A DNA stretch of 64,000 nt from Aeriscardovia sp040773385 (GTDB lineage Bacteria > Actinomycetota > Actinomycetes > Actinomycetales > Bifidobacteriaceae). Position 1 is the stretch's first letter; every line of letters starts with the position of its first letter. A program made the translations under genes and the position numbers. The notes beneath the pieces were generated by a model. That model was given only the letters and a program-made list of their open reading frames with translations, made no database searches and was not told the origin of the DNA. Below, piece after piece: positions 15,616 to 23,397 of this stretch. The DNA lies in NCBI GenBank assembly GCA_040773385.1, contig JAXGWH010000001.1, positions 132,334-196,333 on the forward strand, read 5' to 3'.

Positions 15616-15620
15616 GCCTG

Positions 15621-16133
15621 ATGGCGGCCCGTCACAGCACGGCGCGGGCGGTGTGGTCGTGGATCGGCATCGTCGTCTTCTCCCTGGCCGCCGCGCTCAT
15701 CGGCACCCTGCTCCACCGGGCCGGCGCCGACAGGTCGATCCCTTGGGGGATGATGCTCGCCCTCCTGCTTGTCTTCGCCACCGCCTGCTGGGCGCGCCAC
15801 GCGCATGGCACGATCGGCCTCGCCGCCAATCTGCTCCTCAGCACGAGCCTTATCTGGATGGTCGCCAGCAATTACGGGCCGGGCGGTGACATCCTCGTGC
15901 CGATCTCCTCGACGGCGTTCGTCACGTTCTGGAGCCGTTACGCCGGCTATATCTGGATACTCGGGGCCACGATCGTCCAGCTCCTCGCGCTCGCCCTGCC
16001 CAAAAAGTGGTTCGAACGCCCTCCTGCGCGACAGGATCGGCAGCCGCGGGCGGCACAGGGTCCACGAACGGCACGGAAGCCGCGTGTGGCACAGGACGTC
16101 CATGAAACAACCGGGACACGAGGCGCGCGATGA
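15621..16133 (+). CDS. Small integral membrane protein of unknown function
   Basis: A 170-residue protein, not assigned to a family. Four hydrophobic segments are visible: AVWSWIGIVVFSLAAALIGTL (residues about 10-30), WGMMLALLLVFATA, IGLAANLLLSTSLIWMV, and YIWILGATIVQLLALAL. They are followed by a basic, Arg/Pro/Gln-rich cytoplasmic tail of about 45 residues. The alternative GTG at 15612 overlaps the typA stop. It ends in ATGA with xerC, so the three genes typA, this one and xerC appear co-translated. The position beside xerC suggests nothing specific about its job. Confidence 0.8.
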   Translation: MAARHSTARAVWSWIGIVVFSLAAALIGTLLHRAGADRSIPWGMMLALLLVFATACWARHAHGTIGLAANLLLSTSLIWMVASNYGPGGDILVPISSTAFVTFWSRYAGYIWILGATIVQLLALALPKKWFERPPARQDRQPRAAQGPRTARKPRVAQDVHETTGTRGAR

Positions 16134-17206
16134 GCACCGGGGGCGAGGACGGGCATCCGGGATTGTCTGACACGCCGTCCTCAATCGAAGACCGGCACGG
16201 ACAGGCAAAGGAACACGGACGGGCCGGGAAAGATGCGGCGTCTGTCTCCCTCAGGTCTGTTTCGTCGCAGTCTGCCCGGTATCTGTCGGAGTGGGAGCGT
16301 TACCTGCGTGTGAACCGGGCCGACTCTCCGGCGACGGTGCGCGCCTATATCTCGGATACCACCGGTCTGCTCTGCTATCTCGGCCGGCACGGGAAAGAGG
16401 ATCTGCGGAGGGTCCGGCTCACGGATCTGCGCGGCTGGCTCGCCCATGAGGCGCGGGGCGAGGCCGCCTCCTCGATGGCGAGGAAGGTCGTCTCCGTCCG
16501 CGCGTTCTTCTCCTGGCTCGTGGCATCCGGGCATCTGAGGCAGGATCCTGCGGCGCGCCTGCTCAGCCCCAAGATCGGCCGGCACCTGCCTGCCGTCCTC
16601 ACCGAGACGGAGGCGGCGCGGTTCCTCGATGATGCCGACGCACGCGCCGCACAGAACTTGGCGGCGAAGAACCCGCCGACATCGGCGCAGAGGCGCCGAC
16701 AGGCCTGCGCGCTGCGGGACGCGGCGATCCTCGAGCTTCTCTATGCCACCGGGATGCGTGTGGGGGAGCTGGTCGGGCTCGATCTGACGGATATCGACGA
16801 GGGCCGCCAGACGCTGCTCGTGCATGGCAAAGGTTCCAAGGACAGGACGGTCCCCTTCGGCAACCCCGCCCGGCAGGCACTGGATGTCTGGCTGGGACGC
16901 GGCCGGCCGGTCCTCGTCGGCGCGGACAGCGGGGCGGCCGTGTTCCTTGGTTTGCACGGCCGCAGAATCGACCAGCGCCAGGTGCGCCGCATCGTGCACG
17001 GGCAGGCGCAGAAGGCGGGGGTGCCGGACATCTCGCCGCATGCCCTGCGGCACTCCGCCGCCACGCATCTGCTCGACGGAGGGGCCGACCTGCGAGAGGT
17101 GCAGGAGATGCTCGGCCATTCCTCGCTCGCCACGACGCAGAAATACACCCATGTCTCGCTGCGCCAGATCCGGCAGCGCTATTCCCAGGCATTTCCGCGC
17201 GCCTGA
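16130..17206 (+). CDS. xerC: Tyrosine recombinase XerC
   Basis: Partner of XerD in dif recombination. The 358 residues comprise an unconserved 45-residue lead, the SAM-like DNA-binding domain (residues about 48-140) and the catalytic domain with ATGMRVGELVGL (Arg), GKGSKDRTVPFG (Lys), SPHALRHSAATHLLDGGADLREVQEMLGHSSLATTQKYTHVS (His, Arg, His and Tyr). YTHVS and the length fit XerC; XerD with YTHIS is 6 kb upstream. It starts within the previous gene (ATGA overlap) and is followed by an intrinsic terminator. Extra residues around 175-190 (AAKNPPTSAQRRRQ) are an insertion before the catalytic Arg segment. Confidence 0.9.
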   Translation: MSTGGEDGHPGLSDTPSSIEDRHGQAKEHGRAGKDAASVSLRSVSSQSARYLSEWERYLRVNRADSPATVRAYISDTTGLLCYLGRHGKEDLRRVRLTDLRGWLAHEARGEAASSMARKVVSVRAFFSWLVASGHLRQDPAARLLSPKIGRHLPAVLTETEAARFLDDADARAAQNLAAKNPPTSAQRRRQACALRDAAILELLYATGMRVGELVGLDLTDIDEGRQTLLVHGKGSKDRTVPFGNPARQALDVWLGRGRPVLVGADSGAAVFLGLHGRRIDQRQVRRIVHGQAQKAGVPDISPHALRHSAATHLLDGGADLREVQEMLGHSSLATTQKYTHVSLRQIRQRYSQAFPRA

Positions 17207-17255
17207 CGGCGGCCGTGACAGTGGGCGGCAGGGTGCGGGGCATCGGCCGACACTG

Positions 17256-17281
17256 CTTTTGAGCACGCTCAAGAGTTTTTC
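17256..17281 (+). terminator. Intrinsic terminator after xerC
   Basis: CTTTTGAGC and GCTCAAGAG form a 9-bp stem with one wobble pair and a very short loop, then TTTTT. Confidence 0.85.
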
Positions 17282-17542
17282 TATAACCGGCCGCCCATCA
17301 CCGTCATCGTGCGCCTGAACGCCCGTTTTCCTAGTGCGGGGGAGCGCTGTGCGGGCACACCCTGTCATATGGTGTTCATCACAAGGTCATCTGCCTGTCA
17401 CCCGTTGCGGTCCCGGACCGGGATGCCCCGGTTCTGAAGGGTGTGATGACAAGGCCCTGTGTACAATTTCACTACATTCTCGTATCTTTGCGTGGCCCCG
17501 ACGGTTTCGGAAGATGTGATGAATCCCCGAAGGAGAAGACCA
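17282..17542 (+). promoter_or_regulatory. Upstream region of the peptide transporter operon with nested inverted repeats
   Basis: No gene. An inverted repeat GTCATC...CACCC with GGGTG...GATGAC spans about 17383-17450 and encloses the 13-bp palindrome TCCCGGACCGGGA (17411-17423). TACAAT at 17462-17467 is the likely -10, so the palindrome lies in the operator position just upstream of the promoter. The dppB ribosome binding site AAGGAGAAG is at 17530-17538. Confidence 0.5.
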
Positions 17543-18466
17543 ATGGGCAAATATTTCTGGCACCGAGTGCTGCAGGCGATCCCCGTGGTCATCGGTACGA
17601 CGTTCATCATCTATGCGCTGGTGTTCCTGCTCCCCGGTGATCCTGTCAAGGCGATGTTCCGAGGCAAGGCGGCAAACCCCGCGGTCGAGGCGCAGATCCG
17701 CAGCCAGTACAACCTCGACAAGCCGTTCATCGTCCAGTACCTGCTGTTCCTGTGGAACGCGCTGCATCTGGACTTCGGCATGACGTTCTCCCAGCAGTCC
17801 GTCATCGACACGATCGGCCGTGCGTTCCCGGTGACCATCAAGCTCGCCCTCATGGCCTTCGTGTTCGAGGCGGTCTTCGGCATCCTGCTCGGCATCCTCG
17901 CCGGCCTGCACAAGGGGACGTGGTATGACGGCGTCATCCTCGTCCTCTCCCTCCTGTTGATCTCCGTGCCGACCTTCGTCACCGGCTATCTGCTCCAGTA
18001 CTTCGTCGGCGTCAAGTGGGGCCTGCTGCCGGTCACGGCCAGCGCGAACGCCACCTTCACCGATCTGCTGATGCCGGCCATGGTGCTGGGGTCCGTCTCG
18101 ATGGCCTCCATCATCCGCCTGTCGCGCTCGGAGATCGATACGAACAAGACGGCCGATTACGTGCGCACCGCACGCGCGAAGGGCATGAGCAACTATTCCG
18201 TCACCGTCCGCCACATCCTGCGCAACTCGATGATCCCTGTCGTCACCTACCTCGGCCAGGATATCGGCGCCCTCATGGGCGGCGCCATGATCACCGAGCG
18301 CATCTTCAACATCCAGGGCGTCGGCAATCTGACCTATCAGGCCATCCTTCGCGGCGAGGCGCCGCTCGTCGTCTCCGTCGTCACAATCCTCGTGCTCATC
18401 TTCGTGGTCTGCAACCTGCTTGTGGATCTGCTCTATGCGGCCCTCGATCCGCGCATCCGGTACTGA
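17543..18466 (+). CDS. dppB: Peptide ABC transporter permease, DppB/OppB family
   Basis: Inner-membrane permease that with DppC forms the channel of a peptide importer. The 307 residues show six membrane segments and the family features: N-terminal MGKYFWHRVLQAIPVVIGTTFIIYALVFLLPGDP, and the EAA loop DYVRTARAKGMSNYSVTVRHILRNSMIPV that contacts the ATPase. The start at 17543 follows AAGGAG; a longer frame to 17459 is not conserved. It is the first gene of dppB-dppC-dppDF. No substrate-binding protein gene is next to it, so the binding partner must be encoded elsewhere. The substrate (di- or oligopeptide) cannot be decided from the sequence. Confidence 0.92.
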   Translation: MGKYFWHRVLQAIPVVIGTTFIIYALVFLLPGDPVKAMFRGKAANPAVEAQIRSQYNLDKPFIVQYLLFLWNALHLDFGMTFSQQSVIDTIGRAFPVTIKLALMAFVFEAVFGILLGILAGLHKGTWYDGVILVLSLLLISVPTFVTGYLLQYFVGVKWGLLPVTASANATFTDLLMPAMVLGSVSMASIIRLSRSEIDTNKTADYVRTARAKGMSNYSVTVRHILRNSMIPVVTYLGQDIGALMGGAMITERIFNIQGVGNLTYQAILRGEAPLVVSVVTILVLIFVVCNLLVDLLYAALDPRIRY

Positions 18467-18484
18467 TCGGAGGGATGGATCCAA

Positions 18485-19486
18485 ATGGCAGAGAACAAGA
18501 CGGAGGAAACAATGACATCCGCACAGACATCCGCCCAGCCGGCAAGCCAGCTCTATCCCGGCCAGGAGCGTTTCGTCGCCCCGGCAGACGAGGTCAAGCT
18601 TGAGGCCGTCGACAGTGTTGACGAGGATACGCCCGCCCTGGGCATGTGGCAGTCCGCGTGGCGAATCTTGCGCCGCAACCCGCTGTTCATCGTCTCCGGC
18701 ATCCTCATCATCTTCATCCTCTTCGTGGCGCTGTTCCCGAGCGTGTTCACGCACGTCGATCCGCGCTACTGCAACCTGAGCAATTCGCTGCGCAACCCGA
18801 GCGCCGGCCATCCGTTCGGCTTCGACCAGCAGGGATGCGATATTTACTCCCGTGTGGTCTGGGGAACCCGCACCTCGGTGTCGATCGGCATCTCCACCAC
18901 GATCTTCGTCACGCTGCTCGGCGGCCTGATCGGCGCCGTCGCCGGTTTCTTCGGCGGCTGGGTCGACACGCTCCTCTCGCGCATCACCGATATCTTCTAC
19001 GGCATCCCGTTCCTGCTCGGCGCCATCGTGCTCCTGCAGATGTTCACCGACGTGGATTCCATCTGGAAGCTCGTGGCCACCATGACCCTCTTCGGCTGGA
19101 CCGAGATGGCCCGAATCACACGAAGTGCCGTCCTCGAGGCGAAGAACCTCGAGTTCAACACCGCGTCCACCGCGCTCGGCTCCTCGCCGGCACGCAACCT
19201 GTTCCGCCACGTCCTGCCGAACTCGCTCGCGCCGATGATCGTCATCGCAACGATCTCGCTCGGCAACTACATCGTCTCCGAGGCGTCGCTCGACTTCCTC
19301 GGCGTCGGCCTGGGCGGCAACACCGTCAGCTGGGGCGTCGACATCTCCAACGCACAGACGCTCATCCGCACCAACCCGATGGTCCTCTTCTACCCGTCGC
19401 TCGCGCTGGCCATCACGGTGCTCGCCTTCATCATGATGGGCGACGCCGTCAAGGACGCGCTCGACCCGTCCGGCCGCACCGCCTGA
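18485..19486 (+). CDS. dppC: Peptide ABC transporter permease, DppC/OppC family
   Basis: Second permease of the importer, 333 residues. A soluble N-terminal stretch of about 60 residues (unusually long, acidic) precedes the first membrane segment NPLFIVSGILIIFILFVALFP. Family signatures include NPSAGHPFGFDQQGCDIYSRVVWGTRTSVSIGI and the EAA loop NTASTALGSSPARNLFRHVLPNSLAPMIV. The C-terminus MGDAVKDALDP is typical. It starts 18 bp after dppB and ends 34 bp before the ATPase gene. An in-frame ATG at 18512 could be the true start. Confidence 0.92.
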   Translation: MAENKTEETMTSAQTSAQPASQLYPGQERFVAPADEVKLEAVDSVDEDTPALGMWQSAWRILRRNPLFIVSGILIIFILFVALFPSVFTHVDPRYCNLSNSLRNPSAGHPFGFDQQGCDIYSRVVWGTRTSVSIGISTTIFVTLLGGLIGAVAGFFGGWVDTLLSRITDIFYGIPFLLGAIVLLQMFTDVDSIWKLVATMTLFGWTEMARITRSAVLEAKNLEFNTASTALGSSPARNLFRHVLPNSLAPMIVIATISLGNYIVSEASLDFLGVGLGGNTVSWGVDISNAQTLIRTNPMVLFYPSLALAITVLAFIMMGDAVKDALDPSGRTA

Positions 19487-19520
19487 TCAGATCCGTGGAT
19501 ACTAAGCGAGGAATGAACTT

Positions 19521-21602
19521 ATGAGCAAAAAAACAGACACGCCCGAGGATCTCGCCACGCTCTCCGCGGAGGACTACAAGGGCAGGAGCAACTACCATCC
19601 CAGCGATGAGGACAACTACGCGCAGCACAACCAGCCGCTGCGCCCGCTCCTCGAGGTGAAGGACCTCTCGGTCGACTTCACTACGAGCAACGGCAAGCCC
19701 ATCCACGCCGTCCACAAGGCCGGTTTCACCATGTACCCCGGCCAGTGGGTGGCCATCGTGGGCGAGTCCGGCTCGGGCAAGTCCACCACCGCCATGAGCA
19801 TCCTCAACCTGCTGCCGGGTACCGGCCACATCACCGGCGGCTCAATCAAGCTGGACGGCGAGGAGCTCGTCGGCAAGTCGCAGAAGCAGTATGAGCAGCT
19901 GCGCGGCCGCCGCATCGGCCTCGTGCCCCAGGACCCGATGTCCAACCTCAACCCGGTCTGGCGCATCGGCACCCAGGTGGAGGAGTCGCTCAAGGCCAAC
20001 CACATGGATATCTCGCGCGAGAAGCGCAACGAGTTCTCCAAGGCCCTGGAGCATGCGGAGGTCCGTCTTCGCAATGCCGACGACGAGCTCTTCATCGGGC
20101 ACCAGGACTGGGATGACCTCATCCGCACCACATCGGAGGCCCTCGCCTCCGCGCATGTGCCGGATGTGAAGAAGGTCATGCACCATCTGCGCCATACGTG
20201 GGTCATCGGTTCGACCACGCGCTGGGCAGTGGCGCAGGATCTGATCAAGGCCGGTCTGGACGATGACACCGCCTGGAGGGTCGCCAAGCAGCATGTCACC
20301 GGTTCGGATATGAAGGACCGTGTCGCCGGCCTGCTCGACGAGGCCGGACTTCCTGACGCGGCAACCCGTGCCCGCCAGTACCCGTATGAGTTCTCCGGCG
20401 GCATGCGCCAGCGCGCGCTCATCGCCATCGGCCTCGCCGCGCGTCCGGATCTGCTCATCGCCGATGAGCCGACCTCCGCGCTCGACGTCACTGTGCAGAA
20501 GAGGATCCTTGACCACCTGCAGGGGCTGACCGACTCCCTCGGCACGTCCGTGCTCTTCATCACCCATGATCTGGGACTGGCCGCCGAGCGCGCCCAGTAC
20601 ATCGTCGTCATGTACCACGGCCATGTGGTGGAGTCCGGACCTTCGCTCGAGGTCCTCCAGCACCCGGAGCACCCGTACACGAAGCGCCTCGTCAAGGCGG
20701 CCCCGTCGCTGGCCTCCCAGCGCATGATCTCCGCCTACCAGCACGGCGACGCGAACGCCGACCGCTTCATCGAGCACCACCAGCGCTCGAGCGAGGAGGT
20801 CGCCAAGAGCAAGAACATCATCACCGTCGAGCACCTCACCAAGCTCTTCAACCTTCCGCACAAGAAGGAGAAGTTCAAGGCCGTCGACGATGTGTCGTTC
20901 TCCATCAAGCGCGGCACGACGCTCGCCATTGTGGGCGAGTCCGGCTCGGGCAAGTCGACCGTGGCGAACATGGTGCTCCACCTGCTCAAGCCTGACAAGG
21001 GCAGGGTGATCTACAAGGGCAAGGACACCGCCACTTTCGACAAGAAGCAGATGCTCGACTTCCGCCGTCACGTGCAGCCGGTGTTCCAGAACCCTTACGG
21101 CTCGCTCGATCCGATGTACTCGATCTACCGCTCCATCGCCGAGCCGCTCAAGATCCACAAGATCGGCGACAACAAGTCGCGTCTCGCCCGTGTCAAGGAG
21201 CTTCTCGACATGGTCGAGCTGCCGGAGTCGGTCATGAACCGGCATCCGAACGAGCTGTCCGGCGGCCAGCGCCAGCGTATCGCCATCGCCCGCGCCATGG
21301 CCCTCAACCCTGATGTGATCATCGCCGATGAGGCCGTGTCCGCCCTCGATGTGCTCGTCCAGGACGAGGTTCTCCGCCTGCTCAACGATCTGCAGGCCCA
21401 GCGCGGGCTCAGCTACCTGTTCATCACCCACGATCTCGCCGTCGTGCGCCAGATCGCCGATGACGTGGTCGTCATGGAACACGGCCAGCTGGTCGAGCGC
21501 GGCACCACCGATGAGATCTTCGAGCACCCGCAGAAGCAGTACACGAAGGATCTGCTTGACGCCATCCCGGGCGGCAAGCTCAAGCTCGGTCTGGATCTGT
21601 GA
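19521..21602 (+). CDS. Fused double ATPase of a peptide ABC transporter (DppD-DppF)
   Basis: A 693-residue protein with both nucleotide-binding domains of the importer in one chain. NBD1: Walker A GESGSGKST at about residue 80, signature FSGGMRQRALIAIGLAARPDLLIADEPTSALD at about 290. NBD2: Walker A GESGSGKST at about 471 and signature LSGGQRQRIAIARAMALNPDVIIADEAVSALD at about 578; its Walker B reads DEA rather than DEP. The Opp/Dpp C-terminal extension follows each domain. About 100 extra residues (roughly 161-263) are inserted in the NBD1 helical subdomain, which normal DppD proteins lack. It closes the operon and a long hairpin follows. Confidence 0.92.
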   Translation: MSKKTDTPEDLATLSAEDYKGRSNYHPSDEDNYAQHNQPLRPLLEVKDLSVDFTTSNGKPIHAVHKAGFTMYPGQWVAIVGESGSGKSTTAMSILNLLPGTGHITGGSIKLDGEELVGKSQKQYEQLRGRRIGLVPQDPMSNLNPVWRIGTQVEESLKANHMDISREKRNEFSKALEHAEVRLRNADDELFIGHQDWDDLIRTTSEALASAHVPDVKKVMHHLRHTWVIGSTTRWAVAQDLIKAGLDDDTAWRVAKQHVTGSDMKDRVAGLLDEAGLPDAATRARQYPYEFSGGMRQRALIAIGLAARPDLLIADEPTSALDVTVQKRILDHLQGLTDSLGTSVLFITHDLGLAAERAQYIVVMYHGHVVESGPSLEVLQHPEHPYTKRLVKAAPSLASQRMISAYQHGDANADRFIEHHQRSSEEVAKSKNIITVEHLTKLFNLPHKKEKFKAVDDVSFSIKRGTTLAIVGESGSGKSTVANMVLHLLKPDKGRVIYKGKDTATFDKKQMLDFRRHVQPVFQNPYGSLDPMYSIYRSIAEPLKIHKIGDNKSRLARVKELLDMVELPESVMNRHPNELSGGQRQRIAIARAMALNPDVIIADEAVSALDVLVQDEVLRLLNDLQAQRGLSYLFITHDLAVVRQIADDVVVMEHGQLVERGTTDEIFEHPQKQYTKDLLDAIPGGKLKLGLDL

Positions 21603-21648
21603 GGGCCGGTCCCGCTGCAACCGAGGTAATCGGTTGAGAGATACATAC

Positions 21649-21685
21649 AAGAGCCTGTGATCCCGGAGACGGGTCACAGGCTCTT
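21649..21685 (+). terminator. Strong hairpin after the peptide transporter operon
   Basis: AAGAGCCTGTGA pairs perfectly with TCACAGGCTCTT; inside, CCCG and CGGG extend the stem around a GAGA tetraloop. No T tract follows, so it may act as a factor-dependent terminator or an mRNA 3'-end stabiliser. Confidence 0.65.
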
Positions 21686-21692
21686 GCGTGTT

Positions 21693-21743
21693 CGAGAACA
21701 GTTCTCGCGCAGTTTTCGCACGGTTCTCGCACAGTTCTCGCAC
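21693..21743. repeat. Four 11-bp tandem repeats with a palindromic head
   Basis: AGTTCTCGCGC, AGTTTTCGCAC, GGTTCTCGCAC and AGTTCTCGCAC follow one another without gaps at 21700-21743. The first unit overlaps the palindrome CGAGAACAGTTCTCG (21693-21707). An 11-bp period is one helical turn. The array lies about 110 bp before the DUF3710 gene. Confidence 0.75.
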
Positions 21744-21850
21744 GCGGCACAATCGCACATGCAAGCGGGTCGGTACCATAGGAAGGTCAGGCGGCCTCCA
21801 GGGGCCGGCACGGGTGATGGCCGTACATGGCCGGATGAAAGACGGACGAT

Positions 21851-22687
21851 ATGGGACTTTTTGATTTCTTCCACAAGAAAAAGAACACTGATGCCACCTC
21901 TTCGACGCAGGAGGATGACGTCGACACCACCGCGGCGGAAGAAGACGAGGCGGGACAGGCCGGACAGGTACAGGAGGAAGAGCAGCACGGCCCGTGGGAC
22001 ATCAGCCAGGAGGATCTGATCCACGACCAGTCGTATCTCGACCTCGGCGCGCTGAAGATCCCGCAGAGGCAGGATACCGCGGTCAGGCTCGGCATCTCGG
22101 AGGACAAGACGCGCATCCTCGCCGTCACCCTCACCCATGCCGGTTCGAGCATGCAGCTCACGCTTCTCGCCGCCTCGCGTGACCAGCCGATCTGGGATGA
22201 GATCCGCGCCTCCCTCGACAAAGGCGAGTCACCCAAACAGATCGAGACAAAGTTTGGCAAGGGCATCGCCGTCGACCTCGGCCTGCCCAACGGCAACATC
22301 GTGCCGACGCGCATCATGGGTATCGACGGGCCCCGGTGGATGCTGCGCGTCATTGTGACGGGCGACGCCGCAAAGGGCGGGCAGGCCGGCGAGTTCTTCG
22401 ACGACCTGCTCTCCGATGTCGTCGTCGACCGCGGGGACACGCCGCTCGCCCCGAAGGAGATCGTCCCGCTGACCGCGCCGGGCGCCGGTGACGAGGACCA
22501 GGACGGCCAGGGGGAGGGCGAAGGGGCACAGGATTCCGCGCACCCCTCCGCCTCCGCGGCCGACAACGGGAAGAAGGATGCCCAGGGTGTGCTGGATTCA
22601 CGGCCGAAGGGACCGCTGACGAAGGGCGTCAATGCCCAGGAACAGCAGATCCTGACCCGCAAGACGATGTTCTCGGAGGTGCGCTGA
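21851..22687 (+). CDS. DUF3710 family protein
   Basis: A 278-residue cytoplasmic protein of an actinobacterial family of unknown function. The conserved core is residues about 55-215: YLDLGALKIPQRQDTAVRLGISEDKTRILAVTLTHAGSSMQLTLLAASRDQPIWDEIR and the following RWMLRVIVTGDAA segment. The N-terminal 50 and C-terminal 60 residues are acidic and low-complexity. The start follows GAAAGACGGACGAT. In many actinobacteria DUF3710 is clustered, as here, with DUF3159 and sits near membrane or RNA-modification genes; no function is established. The next gene begins 3 bp after the stop. Confidence 0.88.
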   Translation: MGLFDFFHKKKNTDATSSTQEDDVDTTAAEEDEAGQAGQVQEEEQHGPWDISQEDLIHDQSYLDLGALKIPQRQDTAVRLGISEDKTRILAVTLTHAGSSMQLTLLAASRDQPIWDEIRASLDKGESPKQIETKFGKGIAVDLGLPNGNIVPTRIMGIDGPRWMLRVIVTGDAAKGGQAGEFFDDLLSDVVVDRGDTPLAPKEIVPLTAPGAGDEDQDGQGEGEGAQDSAHPSASAADNGKKDAQGVLDSRPKGPLTKGVNAQEQQILTRKTMFSEVR

Positions 22688-22689
22688 CC

Positions 22690-23397
22690 GTGACGACCCC
22701 CTCACCGAAGGAACCGAAGGATCATTCCGGTCCCGGCTCGCCCGACGGGGGATTCTCCGTCATGGAGACGATCGGCGGGCGGCTGGGGATCATCGAGTCC
22801 GTGGCACCCACGCTGGTGTTCATGATCGCCTATATCGTGCTACGCTCGGTGGTCGTGCCGGTCATCTGTTCCGCTGTCCTCAGCCTCGGCTTCTGCGTGT
22901 ACCGGCTTGTCAGGCACCAGAAGACCGGCTCGGCGGTGATGGGGCTTCTTCTCGCCGCCGTCTGCGCCGTCTCGGCGCTGCTGTCCGGCGAGGCGCGAAA
23001 CTATTACGCCCCGGGGTTCGTGGTCAACGCGTTCTGGCTCATCGTCCTGCTCGTCTCCCTGGCGGCAAGGACGCCGGGACTGGGACTCATCGTACAGGTG
23101 TTCAATCAGCCGCTCGAAGGCGGTTTTTCCGCCTGGCGTCGTCGCTGGACCGAGAATCCGGCCCTCTACCGCGCCTACCGCGACAGCACGTGGATGTGGG
23201 TCGGGCTGTTCGCCCTCCGTCTCGCGCTTGAGATCCCGCTCTGGGCGATGAAAATGTCGACGGCACTGGGTGTGGTCCGCCTCCTCACGGGGATCCCTCT
23301 CTTCGCGCTCGTCGTCTGGCTCACATGGGTGATCGTCTCCCCGGCAGTGAAGAACAGTAAAGAAGACGACGGCAAAGGCAAGGACGGGAAACAATGA
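22690..23397 (+). CDS. DUF3159 family membrane protein
   Basis: A 235-residue integral membrane protein with a GTG start. Hydrophobic segments are visible at residues about 40-58, 60-72, 82-98, 110-125, 168-185 and 205-222. The family signature GFSVMETIGGRLGIIESVAPTLVFMIAYIV near the N-terminus and the motif ENPALYRAYRDSTWMWVGLFALRLALEIPLW match DUF3159, an actinobacterial family of unknown function. It ends ATGA into the methyltransferase gene, so the three genes 21851-24728 form one tightly coupled unit. Confidence 0.88.
   Translation: MTTPSPKEPKDHSGPGSPDGGFSVMETIGGRLGIIESVAPTLVFMIAYIVLRSVVVPVICSAVLSLGFCVYRLVRHQKTGSAVMGLLLAAVCAVSALLSGEARNYYAPGFVVNAFWLIVLLVSLAARTPGLGLIVQVFNQPLEGGFSAWRRRWTENPALYRAYRDSTWMWVGLFALRLALEIPLWAMKMSTALGVVRLLTGIPLFALVVWLTWVIVSPAVKNSKEDDGKGKDGKQ

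Noticed and set aside
9606..17206. The two tyrosine recombinases as markers of an integrated element
   Set aside because: Their neighbours are core segregation genes and both have XerC/XerD length and motifs; no attachment repeats or phage genes are seen.
17387..19210. A 607-codon open frame antisense to dppB-dppC
   Set aside because: Highly biased Asp/Glu/His/Arg sequence with no family features, crossing two real genes.
21693..21707. Reading CGAGAACAGTTCTCG as a LexA box
   Set aside because: The SOS box needs CGAAC-N4-GTTCG; this palindrome has extra bases in both arms. The true match is at 40703.
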